Positions 33,602 through 44,989 of a stretch of 64,000 bases of DNA are shown piece after piece. The translations under genes were made by a program, and so were the position numbers. The DNA comes from Bathymodiolus brooksi (Eukaryota > Mollusca > Bivalvia > Mytilida > Modiolidae), in the NCBI GenBank assembly GCA_963680875.1, contig OY804576.1, positions 78,931,668-78,995,667 of the forward strand, given 5' to 3'. Below the pieces are notes generated by a model. The model ran no database searches and was not told the DNA's origin. It worked only from the letters and a program-made list of their open reading frames with translations. The first letter of the stretch is position 1. Each line of letters opens with the position of its first letter.

Positions 33602-36600
33602 GAAAGACAAAAAATACTACTGTCGGGACAGTTCCAAAGTCCAAAAGCACAACATCATAGAAAGACAAAAAATACTACTGTCGGGACAGGTTCCAAAATC
33701 CAAAAGAACAAAATCATAGAAAGACAAAAAATACTACTGTTGGGACAGGTTCCAAAGTCCAAAAGAACAAAATCATAGAAAGACAAAAAATACTACTGTC
33801 GGGACAGGTTCCAAAATCCAAAAGAACAAAATCATAGAAAGACAAAAAATACTACTGTCGGGACAGGTTCCAAAATCCAAAAGAACAAAATCATAGAAAG
33901 ACAAAAAATACTACTGTCGTGACAGGTTCCAAAATCCAAAAGAACAAAATCATAGAAAGACAAAAAATACTACTGTCGGGACAGGTTCCAAAATCCAAAA
34001 GAACATAATCATAGAAAGACAAAAAATACTACTGTCGGGACAGGTTCCAAATCCAAAAGAACATAATCATAGAAAGACAAAAAATACTACTGTTGGGACA
34101 GGTTCCAAAATCCAAAAGAACAAAATCATAGAAAGACAAAAAATACTACTGTCGGGACAGGTTCCAAAATCCAAATGAACAAAATCAAAAAAAGACAAAA
34201 AATACTACTGTCGGGACAGGATCCAAAATCCAAAAGAACATAATCATAGAAAGACAAAAAATACTACTGTCGGGACAGGTTCCAAAATCCAAAAGAACAT
34301 AATCATAGAAAGACAAAAAAATACTACTGTCGGGACAGGTTCCAAAATCCAAAAGAACAAAATCATAGAAAGACAAAAAATACTACTGTGGGGACAGGTT
34401 CCAAAATCCAAAAGAACAAAATCATAGAAAGACAAAAAATACTACTGTCGTGACAGGTTCCAAAATCCAAATGAACAAAATCATAGAAAGACAAAAAATA
34501 CTACTGTCGGGACAGGTTCCAAATCCAAAAGAACATAATCATAGAAAGACAAAAAATACTACTGTTGGGACAGGTTCCAAAATCCAAAAGAACAAAATCA
34601 TAGAAAGACAAAAAATACTACTGTCGGGACAGGTTCCAAAATCCAAAAGAACATAATCATAGAAAGACAAAAAATACTACTGTCGGGACAGGTTCCAAAT
34701 CCAAAAGAACATAATCATAGAAAGACAAAAAATACTACTGTCGGGACAGGTTCCAAAATCCAAAAGAACAAAATCATAGAAAGACAAAAAATACTACTGT
34801 TGGGACAGGTTCCAAAGTCCAAAAGAACAAAATCATAGAAAGACAAAAAATACTACTGTCGGGACAGGTTCCAAAATCCAAAAGAACAAAATCATAGAAA
34901 GACAAAAAATACTACTGTCGGGACAGGTTCCAAAATCCAAAAGAACATAATCATAGAAAGACAAAAAATACTACTGTCGGGACAGGTTCCAAATCCAAAA
35001 GAACATAATCATAGAAAGACAAAAAATACTACTGTTGGGACAGGTTCCAAAATCCAAAAGAACAAAATCATAGAAAGACAAAAAATACTACTGTCGGGAC
35101 AGGTTCCAAAATCCAAATGAACAAAATCATAGAAAGACAAAAAATACTACTGTCGGGACAGGATCCAAAATCCAAAAGAACATAATCATAGAAAGACAAA
35201 AAATACTACTGTCGGGACAGGTTCCAAAATCCAAAAGAACATAATCATAGAAAGACAAAAAAATACTACTGTCGGGACAGGTTCCAAAATCCAAAAGAAC
35301 AAAATCATAGAAAGACAAAAAATACTACTGTGGGGACAGGTTCCAAAATCCAAAAGAACAAAATCATAGAAAGACAAAAAATACTACTGTCGTGACAGGT
35401 TCCAAAATCCAAATGAACAAAATCATAGAAAGACAAAAAATACTACTGTCGGGACAGGTTCCAAATCCAAAAGAACATAATCATAGAAAGACAAAAAATA
35501 CTACTGTTGGGACAGGTTCCAAAATCCAAAAGAACAAAATCATAGAAAGACAAAAAATACTACTGTCGGGACAGGTTCCAAAATCCAAAAGAACAAAATC
35601 ATAGAAAGACAAAAAATACTACTGTCGGGACAGGTTCCAAAATCCAAAAGAACATAATCATAGAAAGACAAAAAATACTACTGTCGGGACAGGTTCCAAA
35701 TCCAAAAGAACATAATCATAGAAAGACAAAAAATACTACTGTTGGGACAGGTTCCAAAATCCAAAAGAACATAATCATAGAAAGACAAAAAATACTACTG
35801 TCGGGACAGGTTCCAAAATCCAAATGAACAAAATCATAGAAAGACAAAAAATACTACTGTCGGGACAGGTTCCAAAATCCAAAAGAACATAATCATAGAA
35901 AGACAAAAAATACTACTGTCGGGACAGGTTCCAAAATCCAAAAGAACATAATCATAGAAAGACAAAAAATACTACTGTCGGGAGAGGTTCCAAAATCCAA
36001 AAGAACATAATCATAGAAAGACAAAAAATACTACTGTCGGGACAGGTTCCAAAATCCAAAAGAACAAAATCATAGAAAGACAAAAAATACTACTGTGGGG
36101 ACAGGTTCCAAAATCCAAAAGAACAAAATCATAGAAAGACAAAAAATACTACTGTTGGGACAGGTTCCAAAATCCAAAAGAACATAATCATAGAAAGACA
36201 AAAAATACTACCGTCAGGACAGGTTCCAAAATCCAAAAGAACAAAATCATAGAAAGACAAAAAATACTACTGTCGGGACAGGTTCCAAAATCCAAAAGAA
36301 CATAATCATAGAAAGACAAAAAATACTACTGTTGGGACAGGTTCCAAAATCCAAAAGAACATAATCATAGAAAGACAAAAAATACTACCGTCAGGACAGG
36401 TTCCAAAATCCAAAAGAACAAAATCATAGAAAGACAAAAAATACTACTGTCGGGACAGGTTCCAAAATCCAAAAGAACAAAATCATAGAAAGACAAAAAA
36501 TACTACTGTCGGGACAGGTTCCAAAATCCAAATGAACAAAATCATAAAAAGACAAAAAATACTACTGTCGGGACAGGTTCCAAAATCCAAAAGAACATAA

Positions 36601-38618
36601 TCATAGAAAGACAAAAAATACTACTGTCGGGACAGGTTCCAAAATCCAAAAGAACATAATCATAGAAAGACAAAAAATACTACTGTGGGGACAGGTTCCA
36701 AAATCCAAAAGAACAAAATCATAGAAAGACAAAAAATACTACCGTCAGGACAGGTTCCAAAATCCAAAAGAACAAAATCATAGAAAGACAAAAAATACTA
36801 CTGTCGTGACAGGTTCCAAAATCCAAAAGAACAAAATCATAGAAAGACAAATAATACTACTGTCGGGACAGGTTCCAAAATCCAGAAGAACATAATCATA
36901 GAAAGACAAAAAATACTACCGTCAGGACAGGTTCCAAAATCCAAAAGAACATAATCATAGAAAGACAAAAAATACTACTGTCGGGACAGGTTCCAAAATC
37001 CAAAAGAACATAATCATAAAAAGACAAAAAATACTACTGTCGGGACAGGTTCCAAAATCCAAAAGAACATAATCATAGAAAGACAAAAAATACTACCGTC
37101 AGGACAGGTTCCAAAATCCAAAAGAACAAAATCATAGAAAGACTAAAAATACTACTGTTGGGACAGGTTCCAAAATCCAAAAGAACAAAATCATAGAAAG
37201 ACAAAAAATACTACTGTTGGGACAGGTTCCAAAATCCAAAAGAACATAATCATAGAAAGACAAAAAATACTACTGTCAGGACAGGTTCCAAAATCCAAAA
37301 GAACATAATCATAGAAAGACAAAAAATACTACCGTCAGGACAGGTTCCAAAATCCAAAAGAACAAAATCATAGAAAGACAAAAAATACTACTGTTGGGAC
37401 AGGTTCCAAAATCCAAAAGAACATAATCATAGAAAGACAAAAAATACTACTGTCGGGACAGGTTCCAAAATCCAAAAGAACATAATCATAGAAAGACAAA
37501 AAATACTACTGTCGTGACAGGTTCCAAAATCCAAAAGAACAAAATCATAGAAAGACAAAAAATACTACTGTCGGGACAGGTTCCAAAATCCAAAAGAACA
37601 TAATCATAGAAAGACAAAAAATACTACTGTCGGGACAGGTTCCAAATCCAAAAGAACATAATCATAGAAAGACAAAAAATACTACTGTTGGGACAGGTTC
37701 CAAAATCCAAAAGAACAAAATCATAGAAAGACAAAAAATACTACTGTCGGGACAGGTTCCAAAATCCAAATGAACAAAATCATAGAAAGACAAAAAATAC
37801 TACTGTCGGGACAGGTTCCAAAATCCAAGAGAACATAATCATAGAAAGACAAAAAATACTACTGTCGGGACAGGTTCCAAAATCCAAAAGAACATAATCA
37901 TAGAAAGACAAAAAATACTACTGTGGGGACAGGTTCCAAAATCCAAAAGAACAAAATCATAGAAAGACAAAAAATACTACCGTCAGGACAGGTTCCAAAA
38001 TCCAAAAGAACAAAATCATAGAAAGACAAAAAATACTACTGTCGGGACAGGTTCCAAAATCCAAAAGAACATAATCATAGAAAGACAAAAAATACTACCG
38101 TCGGGACAGGTTCCAAAATCCAAAAGAACATAATCATAGAAAGACAAAAAATACTACTGTGGGGACAGGTTCCAAAATCCCAAAGAACAAAATCATAGAA
38201 AGACAAAAAATACTACCGTCAGGACAGGTTCCAAAATCCAAAAGAACAAAATCATAGAAAGACAAAAAATACTACTGTCGGGACAGGTTCCAAAATCCAA
38301 AAGAACAAAATCATAGAAAGACAAAAAATACTACCGTCAGGACAGGTTCCAAAATCCAAAAGAACAAAATCATAGAAAGACAAAAAATGCTACTGTTGGG
38401 ACAGGTTCCAAAATCCAAAAGAACATAATCATAGAAAGACAAAAAATACTACTGTCAGGACAGGTTCCAAAATCCAAAAGAACATAATCATAGAAAGACA
38501 AAAAATACTACTGTTGGGACAGGTTCCAAAATCCAAAAGAACAAAATCATAGAAAGACAAAAAATACTACTGTCGTGACAGGTTCCAAAATCCAAAAGAA
38601 CAAAATGATAGAAAGAGG
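33602..38618. repeat. 59-bp minisatellite, about 85 units
   Basis: Units contain 'gaaagacaaaaaatactact', 'gtcgggacaggttccaaaat' and 'ccaaaagaacaaaatcatag'. Variants are 58 bp (one A lost in 'ttccaaatcc') or 60 bp (one extra A), and base variants include 'gttggg', 'gtcgtg', 'gtgggg', 'ccgtcagg' and 'aacataatc'. The same ordered set of variants recurs 942 bp apart around 34.04-34.66 and 34.98-35.60 kb, showing a large internal duplication. The unit contains no gene and no host element is obvious. Confidence 0.95.
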
Positions 38619-39059
38619 CAAAATCGAAACCTGTAACTATATACATGACCGCTCATTTTCCTGGTTTGGGAAAGCCACCTCAATAAGCAGTGGCGGGGTT
38701 AAATTAGTTTTATGGGTCCACACATACATACTTTCTAAATGGAGATACCTTATGGTAAAATCTGATATGATATTTGATCAGATGGGGTAATCAGTTAATA
38801 AGTTACATCAAATACAATACAATATGTCGACTATAATTAAGCCTTGAAACAAGTTTATTTTAAATATATAAATACTGTAATTATTGAACTAGTTAGTTAA
38901 CATTGTAATTCACTTGAAGATCAACTAAATGTAAAAAAATATCATTAATATGCGGAAATGTTTGTTCTTTTTGCATTTTCTACCTTTTTTTTAACAATCG
39001 TACAGCTTTATTCATCATCACCTGTTAACAATACACCTTGGTCGTCCATGTTCAGCCAA

Positions 39060-39215
39060 GGGTCCCTGTTTTAGTGGGGTTCGTGTTACTCGATCATTAG
39101 TTTTATATGCAATGTTTTGTAGACCGTTGTTTGTTCTTTTGTACTTTTTCTTTTGTCCATTGTGACCTTCGATTTACGGATTCTGATTACCCCTTTGGTA
39201 TTTTCAACGTGTATC
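39060..39215 (+). mobile_element. Dispersed repeat family A, copy 6
   Basis: 'gccaagggtccctgttttag', 'tggggttcgtgttactcgat', 'gtagaccgttgtttgttc' and 'gattacccctttggtatttt'. Confidence 0.75.
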
Positions 39216-39414
39216 AACATCTATTATGAGAATGAATATATCATGGCAATACCATCTTAACATTGCTTAATTACATTCTTACATTTAATGGTGTCACAAT
39301 TACACGGGGTTTGAAATTTGAGACTTCAGGATATGCAATTGTGTCAAGTGTGACATCGTTACAAATGTATGAGAGACAACATTGTAGAGGGCGTTTTCTC
39401 TGTATATTTTTCTA

Positions 39415-39530
39415 TGTTGTGTTTTGAGGACAATTGCTTTTCTCTTTAACCTTTGTAATTTGGCAATATATTGTCTGTTCATCTTCGGTTTACCGTTTCT
39501 GATTACCCCTTTGGTATTTCAAACTTTTCA
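39415..39530 (+). mobile_element. Dispersed repeat family A, partial copy 7
   Basis: 'atttggcaatatattgtctg', 'ttctgattacccctttgg' and 'tatttcaaact'. Only the 3' half is present. Confidence 0.65.
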
Positions 39531-39924
39531 CACAGGTTACACTGTAGATGGTGTTTTATCTGTATGTTTTGACGTTCGTTGGTAGTCTATGTTCGTCGTT
39601 TATTAAATATAGAGGCACTGGGTCAAAGAGACTTTTTTGTGATACAGATGAATATACATTTGTATTTGTTTTAATTTTTGTTTCGTCAACATATTAAAAT
39701 ATCAAATGTTATCAAATTAGAAAAACAAATTTTTTGAAAACAGTTTTATTTCAATATTTCTGAAATATTTACACCCTTGAGGGGAATTTCAAAAATGCAT
39801 TATAATACAACAAACGTCAATTTTATTATCATTTTTGCATATGGTCCCACTCATCTGCATCATTGACTGTTGTCCTCTTGCTGTGAAATAGGTTTCATTA
39901 CTTTGAAACATTGATCCCTTTTCA

Positions 39925-40080
39925 GAGCACGTGAGTTCACCCCGGTTTTTAGTGGTGTTCGTGTTGCTCGATCTTTAGTTTTCTGTGTAGTGTTTGGTAG
40001 ATCATTGTTAGTGCTTTTGTCCTTTTTCTTGTAAGCCATTGTATTGTCTGTCTTTCGACTTATGGCTTCTGAATAATGTA
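39925..40080 (+). mobile_element. Dispersed repeat family A, copy 8
   Basis: 'agagcacgtgagttcacccc', 'gtgttcgtgttgctcgatct', 'agccattgtattgtctgtct' and 'atggcttctgaat'. Confidence 0.8.
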
Positions 40081-40256
40081 AAAGTCTTTGTGAAAAACCT
40101 GACAGACTGTCGCCACCATTACCTGTTTAACCGTTACTGAATATCTATGTCACCAATGACCACAGAGATGTTCTGTTTGTCGTTATTACAATTCTGTTCT
40201 TTTCCTCATTCATGACTTACCACCGTTTTGCATCAAGATTAACACGACGAGTGTCA

Positions 40257-40491
40257 CTAGTGGAGCAGAAACTGCTAATCCTTCCGAAACACCCGAGTTC
40301 ATCCCCAGTTTTTTAAAGGCGTTCGTGTTGCTCAATCTTTAGTTTTCTGTGTAGTGTTTTGTGGATAATTGTTAGTGTTTTTTGTCCTTTTTCTATTGGC
40401 CATTGTATTGTCTGTCCTTCGATTTTCAAAGATACCAAAGAAGTAATCAGAAAGCGGCTTTCTGATCACTTCTTTGGTATCTTTGAAAATC
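40257..40491 (+). mobile_element. Family A copy 9 with an inverted duplication of its 3' tail
   Basis: A normal family A order runs to 'ccattgtattgtctgtcctt' near 40420. The tail motif then appears first in inverted form (gataccaaagaagtaatcag) and then in normal form (ctgatcacttctttggtatc). Confidence 0.8.
40421..40491. repeat. Palindrome 5, 34-bp arms at the family A tail
   Basis: 'gattttcaaagataccaaag' and the bases after it pair with the inverse at 40458-40491, with one mismatch and a loop of three bases (cgg). Confidence 0.9.
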
Positions 40492-41154
40492 CTTTCTTTA
40501 TGTAACTGACATGTTAACTTGATACTCTTTTCATGGCATTGTCTAATTATTCTGTTTTATTACTTCTCTAGTTTGTTGTACGACGAAAACCATATCCACG
40601 CCAAAGAAATAACAGTCTTTAATTTTATTTATACCACATTTGTGACAGATTGTAATTAACAATTTTCATCCAAACTTTCTCCGCAAACTTAAAGCATTAG
40701 AACGGTAATATAAATGATACCGACATGCAATCTACACATACAATATAAACACAAAATCTAATTTCAATGGGGAGAGCTATTCTCGACTATGTTGAAAAAA
40801 ATGCACCATCATTCTTTGTTAAATTATTTTTAGACTAAATATAAAAAAAATGTAATTGAATATCATTTAGCAAATAGAAATACTTTAATAATATCTTTTT
40901 CGCGTTGCATTGAATTTGGGCAGAGCTAATTTACTCCCAAAAATTGAGCGGAATAAGACGCCACATTTAGTTGTTTTATGACGCTACATTCAAATGCATT
41001 CTTAATCCTAGTAATGATTATAGGTTAAAATCATTTTTTATCTTGGTATTTTCTCTTTGTTCTCAACAATTAGTTCTATTTTATTATGTGGTAAGAGGCA
41101 AGTCTAAAAAAGACCATAGTTTCTTCCATGTTTTGTTATTGTAACAGATGTGAC

Positions 41155-41395
41155 CATCGTTGCCACGATCGCATAGTAGTCATAGTAACTGGATTTACAC
41201 CTACAAATACGATCGGTGTCTATCACCACTAAAAATGTGAAGCCGATTCCCGTCCGGAGTGAAGTGTACTTGATATAACCTTATAGCAGCGAGGTGCGAC
41301 GGGATTTTGGCTTTCGCCGTGTACTCTGGTTTTGTTCACCACTTATACATACTCCACGATATAACTGATATGACAACAAGTTGAAAGTGGCATAA
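41155..41395 (+). mobile_element. Degenerate SINE, same family as 4800-5053
   Basis: Read on plus: 'ggtgtctatcaccactaaaa', 'gtgaagccgattcccgtccg', 'gtgtactctggttttgttca' and 'gttgaaagtggcataaacc' correspond in order to the minus strand of the copy at 5050-4805. The B box is eroded. Confidence 0.65.
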
Positions 41396-42149
41396 ACCAC
41401 AAATAAACCAAGCCATTAACAGTTATGGTAGAGTTACAATAATGTACATAGTAATTTTTAACAATTGTATATTACTAGATACAAATAGTGTTTTTTTTCT
41501 GCAAATTTTTTCACACTTGAATTTTCCTTTTATATCATGAGAAAATAAGCGATTCCAGTGTGTGGTCGCCGTCTTCTTTCTCGACCAAAAGTTACTCGGT
41601 GTAAAATCATAAATGCCACTTTGTATTGACACTAGACGTTTCACTATTTTCTTTAGTTACTTCTGTTATTTGAAAACTTGGCCATTTTCTGTTTTGTTTG
41701 TAACGATACATTATTGTTTTCCTGTATTCGTTGTTTTTAATGTACCATAAAACAGATTTCAAATAAACTATTCTGCCCCTGTTTACAGAAATTTCACGAA
41801 ACAGAACGGTTGTAAGTGTTGTAATTCCTGTCTAAAACCAGAAAAGTTTACACAATAACGGAACAGACACGATAATTACAGCTTCATATCGGTATAATAT
41901 AAGGAAATGCTTACCTTTGATTCTGAAACATATTTATGGTACTGATTCATAAAATATTTTTTGTTTACACATACGAGTATTTAATGAGGACTTGATGTTA
42001 ACATACACATCCTTTCTTGTCGAAATTATGATCAAAGTTTGATTTGTGTACCGTGTTGCCTGCACCGGTAGAACGTTACCCTGTACAAAACGCACTCCTT
42101 ATTATGTGCTGATACGACGGATATTTTCAATTTATTGTTACAATTGTCC

Positions 42150-42235
42150 CTTTTTCAGGGTATTTTTGTTGCTCAATTATTAGGTTTTTTGTAGTGTTTT
42201 GTGGCCATTGTCTGTCTTTCTTCGATACACGAGGC
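42150..42235 (+). mobile_element. Family A fragment
   Basis: 'gggtatttttgttgctcaat', 'gtagtgttttgtggccattg' and 'tctgtctttcttcgata'. Internally deleted. Confidence 0.6.
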
Positions 42236-42239
42236 ATAC

Positions 42240-42530
42240 GCTTTACACTTTACAACAGACACTTGCTCACGTCTCATCCTAATGCGATTTCATTTGTTTC
42301 GTCTGGTACAACCAGTGGCAAACTCCGGACAGTTTTCATATCAGCTCCGAATATGACTCTCCGCTGGAGAGTAGTATACGGATCGGAAATGGAACAGCAA
42401 GGGAGTTTGAACCAGCGAAACCCACTTTGGGAGGGGTTGTACCCAGCAGTGAAGAAATAGGTCCAATTTTTATGCACCGGAGTTCCTCTCTCTTTGAAGC
42501 AAATAACAAATGAATGCCTCTTCAACTTGG
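42240..42530. other. Segment open on both strands, unrecognised
   Basis: Higher GC than its surroundings and open on both strands: plus to 42460, minus 42525-42274 including 'GADMKTVRSLPLVVPDETNE'. The minus strand also has a B-box-like GGTTCAAACTCC (plus 42402-42413). It may be an unrelated SINE or an exon remnant; nothing decides between these. Confidence 0.25.
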
Positions 42531-43289
42531 AGGAGAATCGACTGAAACTGAAGTTATTACATATGGTTAATTTAAATTACATGAATAAATAATGATATGG
42601 GACAACTATAATATGTTAAATAATTTTGATTCAAATGAAATTATTCCAATTTTACTTAATATGACAAATCGTGTTGTGTTGCATAGATTTTTTGGGAGAT
42701 AAAATAATTCCTCTTACAAATAGAGGGTCAATAATAAATATCAGCCCGTATAATTCATTACAAGTAGACGTCTATATTTGTTATTAACCACGAAAAATAA
42801 CCAAAAAAACTTGAAATGTTTTATTAATTATATTTTTAGTTAAAACAAATCAAGATGAAATGAATTATTACTTTATTGTTTAATTTACAAATATTACATC
42901 AGACGACAGTTGTGGTACCCGTATGATTCATAATCAGAACGGTGTTTATTATGTTCTATTTTATTTGAGGGTTTTGAAGTTTCTCATATTTTTCTTTTCT
43001 ACATATTATGCAGATATCATCACATTAATAAATGTTCAATTTGAATAATTAAATTGATAAAAAATAATAATAACAATCCATCATCCATTTTTTTAAACAA
43101 AATTTGTTGAAATGTTGATTTGGCGATAGTGTAATGTAGTGATCTTAAAATGGCGATAACAAAAAATAATGCAACATAAAATATTGATATGGGTATCTAT
43201 ATTAAAAACTAGTAATAATGTTGATATTTCATACAGACCCCAATTTTACGGTTAGATATTGCAAACACATATTTTTGATAAGATCTAGG

Positions 43290-43395
43290 TTATTGTGTTC
43301 TAGGTTTTTTTGGTTTTTTTTTCTTCGTCTTGTTGCCAGTTTCTCTGGATTGTCCATTTTGATTGCCCCATCGGTATTCTCTAAAGTTTATTTAA
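43290..43395 (+). mobile_element. Family A variant (A2) fragment
   Basis: 'tcttcgtcttgttgccagtt', 'tctctggattgtcc', 'attttgattgccccatcggt' and 'attctctaaagttta'. The same variant occurs at 53165 and 54210 and differs from ordinary family A in its 3' half. Confidence 0.65.
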
Positions 43396-44454
43396 ACCGA
43401 AGATAGAAATAAATGTGTCAGCTAATAAAATTGTTTAAAAAGATTTAAAATTAATTATTGATTAATAAAGAAAAAATCATTAAATCCAACATTTATATCT
43501 TTTTGGCAGAACAATTTATTAACTATTAAAAAGTTTGAGTACCGTTAAAAAATCCTCAATATATTCTCTTTTATAATATTCGTGTGAGGGGGTACTTACA
43601 ATGAGCAAGGGATGACACAAATTAGAGAACTTTTAAACATGTCTTTAAATGATTACCCAATCAACATATATCTGCCACTATTAGTTTAACATTATCATTG
43701 GGTTTTTATCTCTTTAGAAATTATGACAATTTGATTATATAAAAATGTCGTTTACCGTTGTAACCCTATTATTACGTTAAAGGAGTCGGTCCTGTAAAAA
43801 GAACTGTGAAACCACCCGTATCTTGATTAAATAGAAATAAAATCCGTGATCCCGATGGGATGACATTTTTCAATAGAAAATGTTTCTAATCTCAACATTA
43901 ATCTGAGATTTTCGTGTCATTTGAGAATCGAGTAGTCCGACCGCTAGGGCACGTGCTTGTTATTACTTGAACGTTTACCGAATCGTGTTTGTTATCTAAA
44001 AAGCAGGTGTGTGTTCAATAAAGTATTGTAGAAATTTCATGTTTTAATTGCTGTTAAATACCCTTTATGTTAAATATGACACTATTTGTGATAATTTATT
44101 TAGTATTAAATTCTAATAACATTTTTATTGTTTTCTAATGATGTAAGATGGTTAAATATGATGCAAAAGTCATTTGTTTTCAATTTCATGCAACATGGTA
44201 AATGGTCGCTATTAAACATAAACTCCAATTTGATCTCTGTTTTTGTCTTGTGTGATTTATAGATCGAATTATAGGGAAGATGAGCGGATTAAACCGAAGT
44301 TTGCCGAATGATTAATACTACTTTGACACTTACAATTAGCAGAGGTTTAAACATTGAACGAACAAAAAACAATTAAGAATATAAATACAATGTTGCTAGT
44401 GTTCATCGGATGTGTTTTTATTAATGACATGCAATTTTTCAATGTATTTATTAG

Positions 44455-44705
44455 AATAAAAACGTATATATCTAATTTCATGCGCACGACACGTTTCTGG
44501 AATAACATTCACCAAGTACACTCAAAAGAATGGAAAGTCAAATAATTTTTAAATCTTTGGGAACAATAAAACCAAAGGGTCAAAATAGGAAAGCCAAAGT
44601 CGGCCAAGAGATGCCTGAGGTAGAAGAATCGTAGTTTCATTAATAATTACATTATTTAGGTAATGCAAATTTCAATAGAACTTGCCGGTTAGTTAGTGTT
44701 TTCCA
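44455..44705 (+). mobile_element. Dispersed repeat family B, copy 5
   Basis: 'catgcgcacgacacgtttct', 'ggaaagtcaaataattttta', 'caaagggtcaaaataggaaa' and 'cattaataattacattattt'. The segment that is repeated at 14005 occurs once, in diverged form (agatgcctgaggtagaagaa). Confidence 0.75.
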
Positions 44706-44783
44706 TGAACAGTCAACAGTACTTGTTTGCTTAACTGTCTTCATTTTACCTCTAGTGTCTGGTTTAATAAATTTAGATTATTA

Positions 44784-44910
44784 CATGGCATTTTTCATAT
44801 CATACCCTTTATCAGCCCTAGATCATGATATCAGCCCGAGAGCCGATAGGCTCAAGGGATGATATATGAACGAGGGCTGATAAATGGTATGATATGAAAA
44901 ATGACATGTT
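44784..44910. repeat. Palindrome 6, about 60-bp arms
   Basis: The left arm 'catttttcatatcatacc' through 'tatcagccct' is mirrored by 'agggctgataaatggtat' then 'gatatgaaaaatg', with scattered mismatches. The central bases are 'gagccgataggctc'. Confidence 0.9.
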
Positions 44911-44989
44911 ATGATATGTTTATCATATACTTCAACAGAGGAAATAACTGATTTGTACCAAAATGTTTAGTCATTTTGGCTAGAATTAA

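Noticed and set aside
33602..38618. CRISPR-like array
   Set aside because: Units are contiguous, with no unique spacers between conserved repeats, no cas genes, and eukaryotic context. The same applies to the arrays at 1473, 31229, 56364 and 62262.
42274..42525. Minus open frame with protein-like composition and a B-box-like motif
   Set aside because: No domain, splice signals or tRNA-like fold could be supported, so it is listed only as an unrecognised segment.
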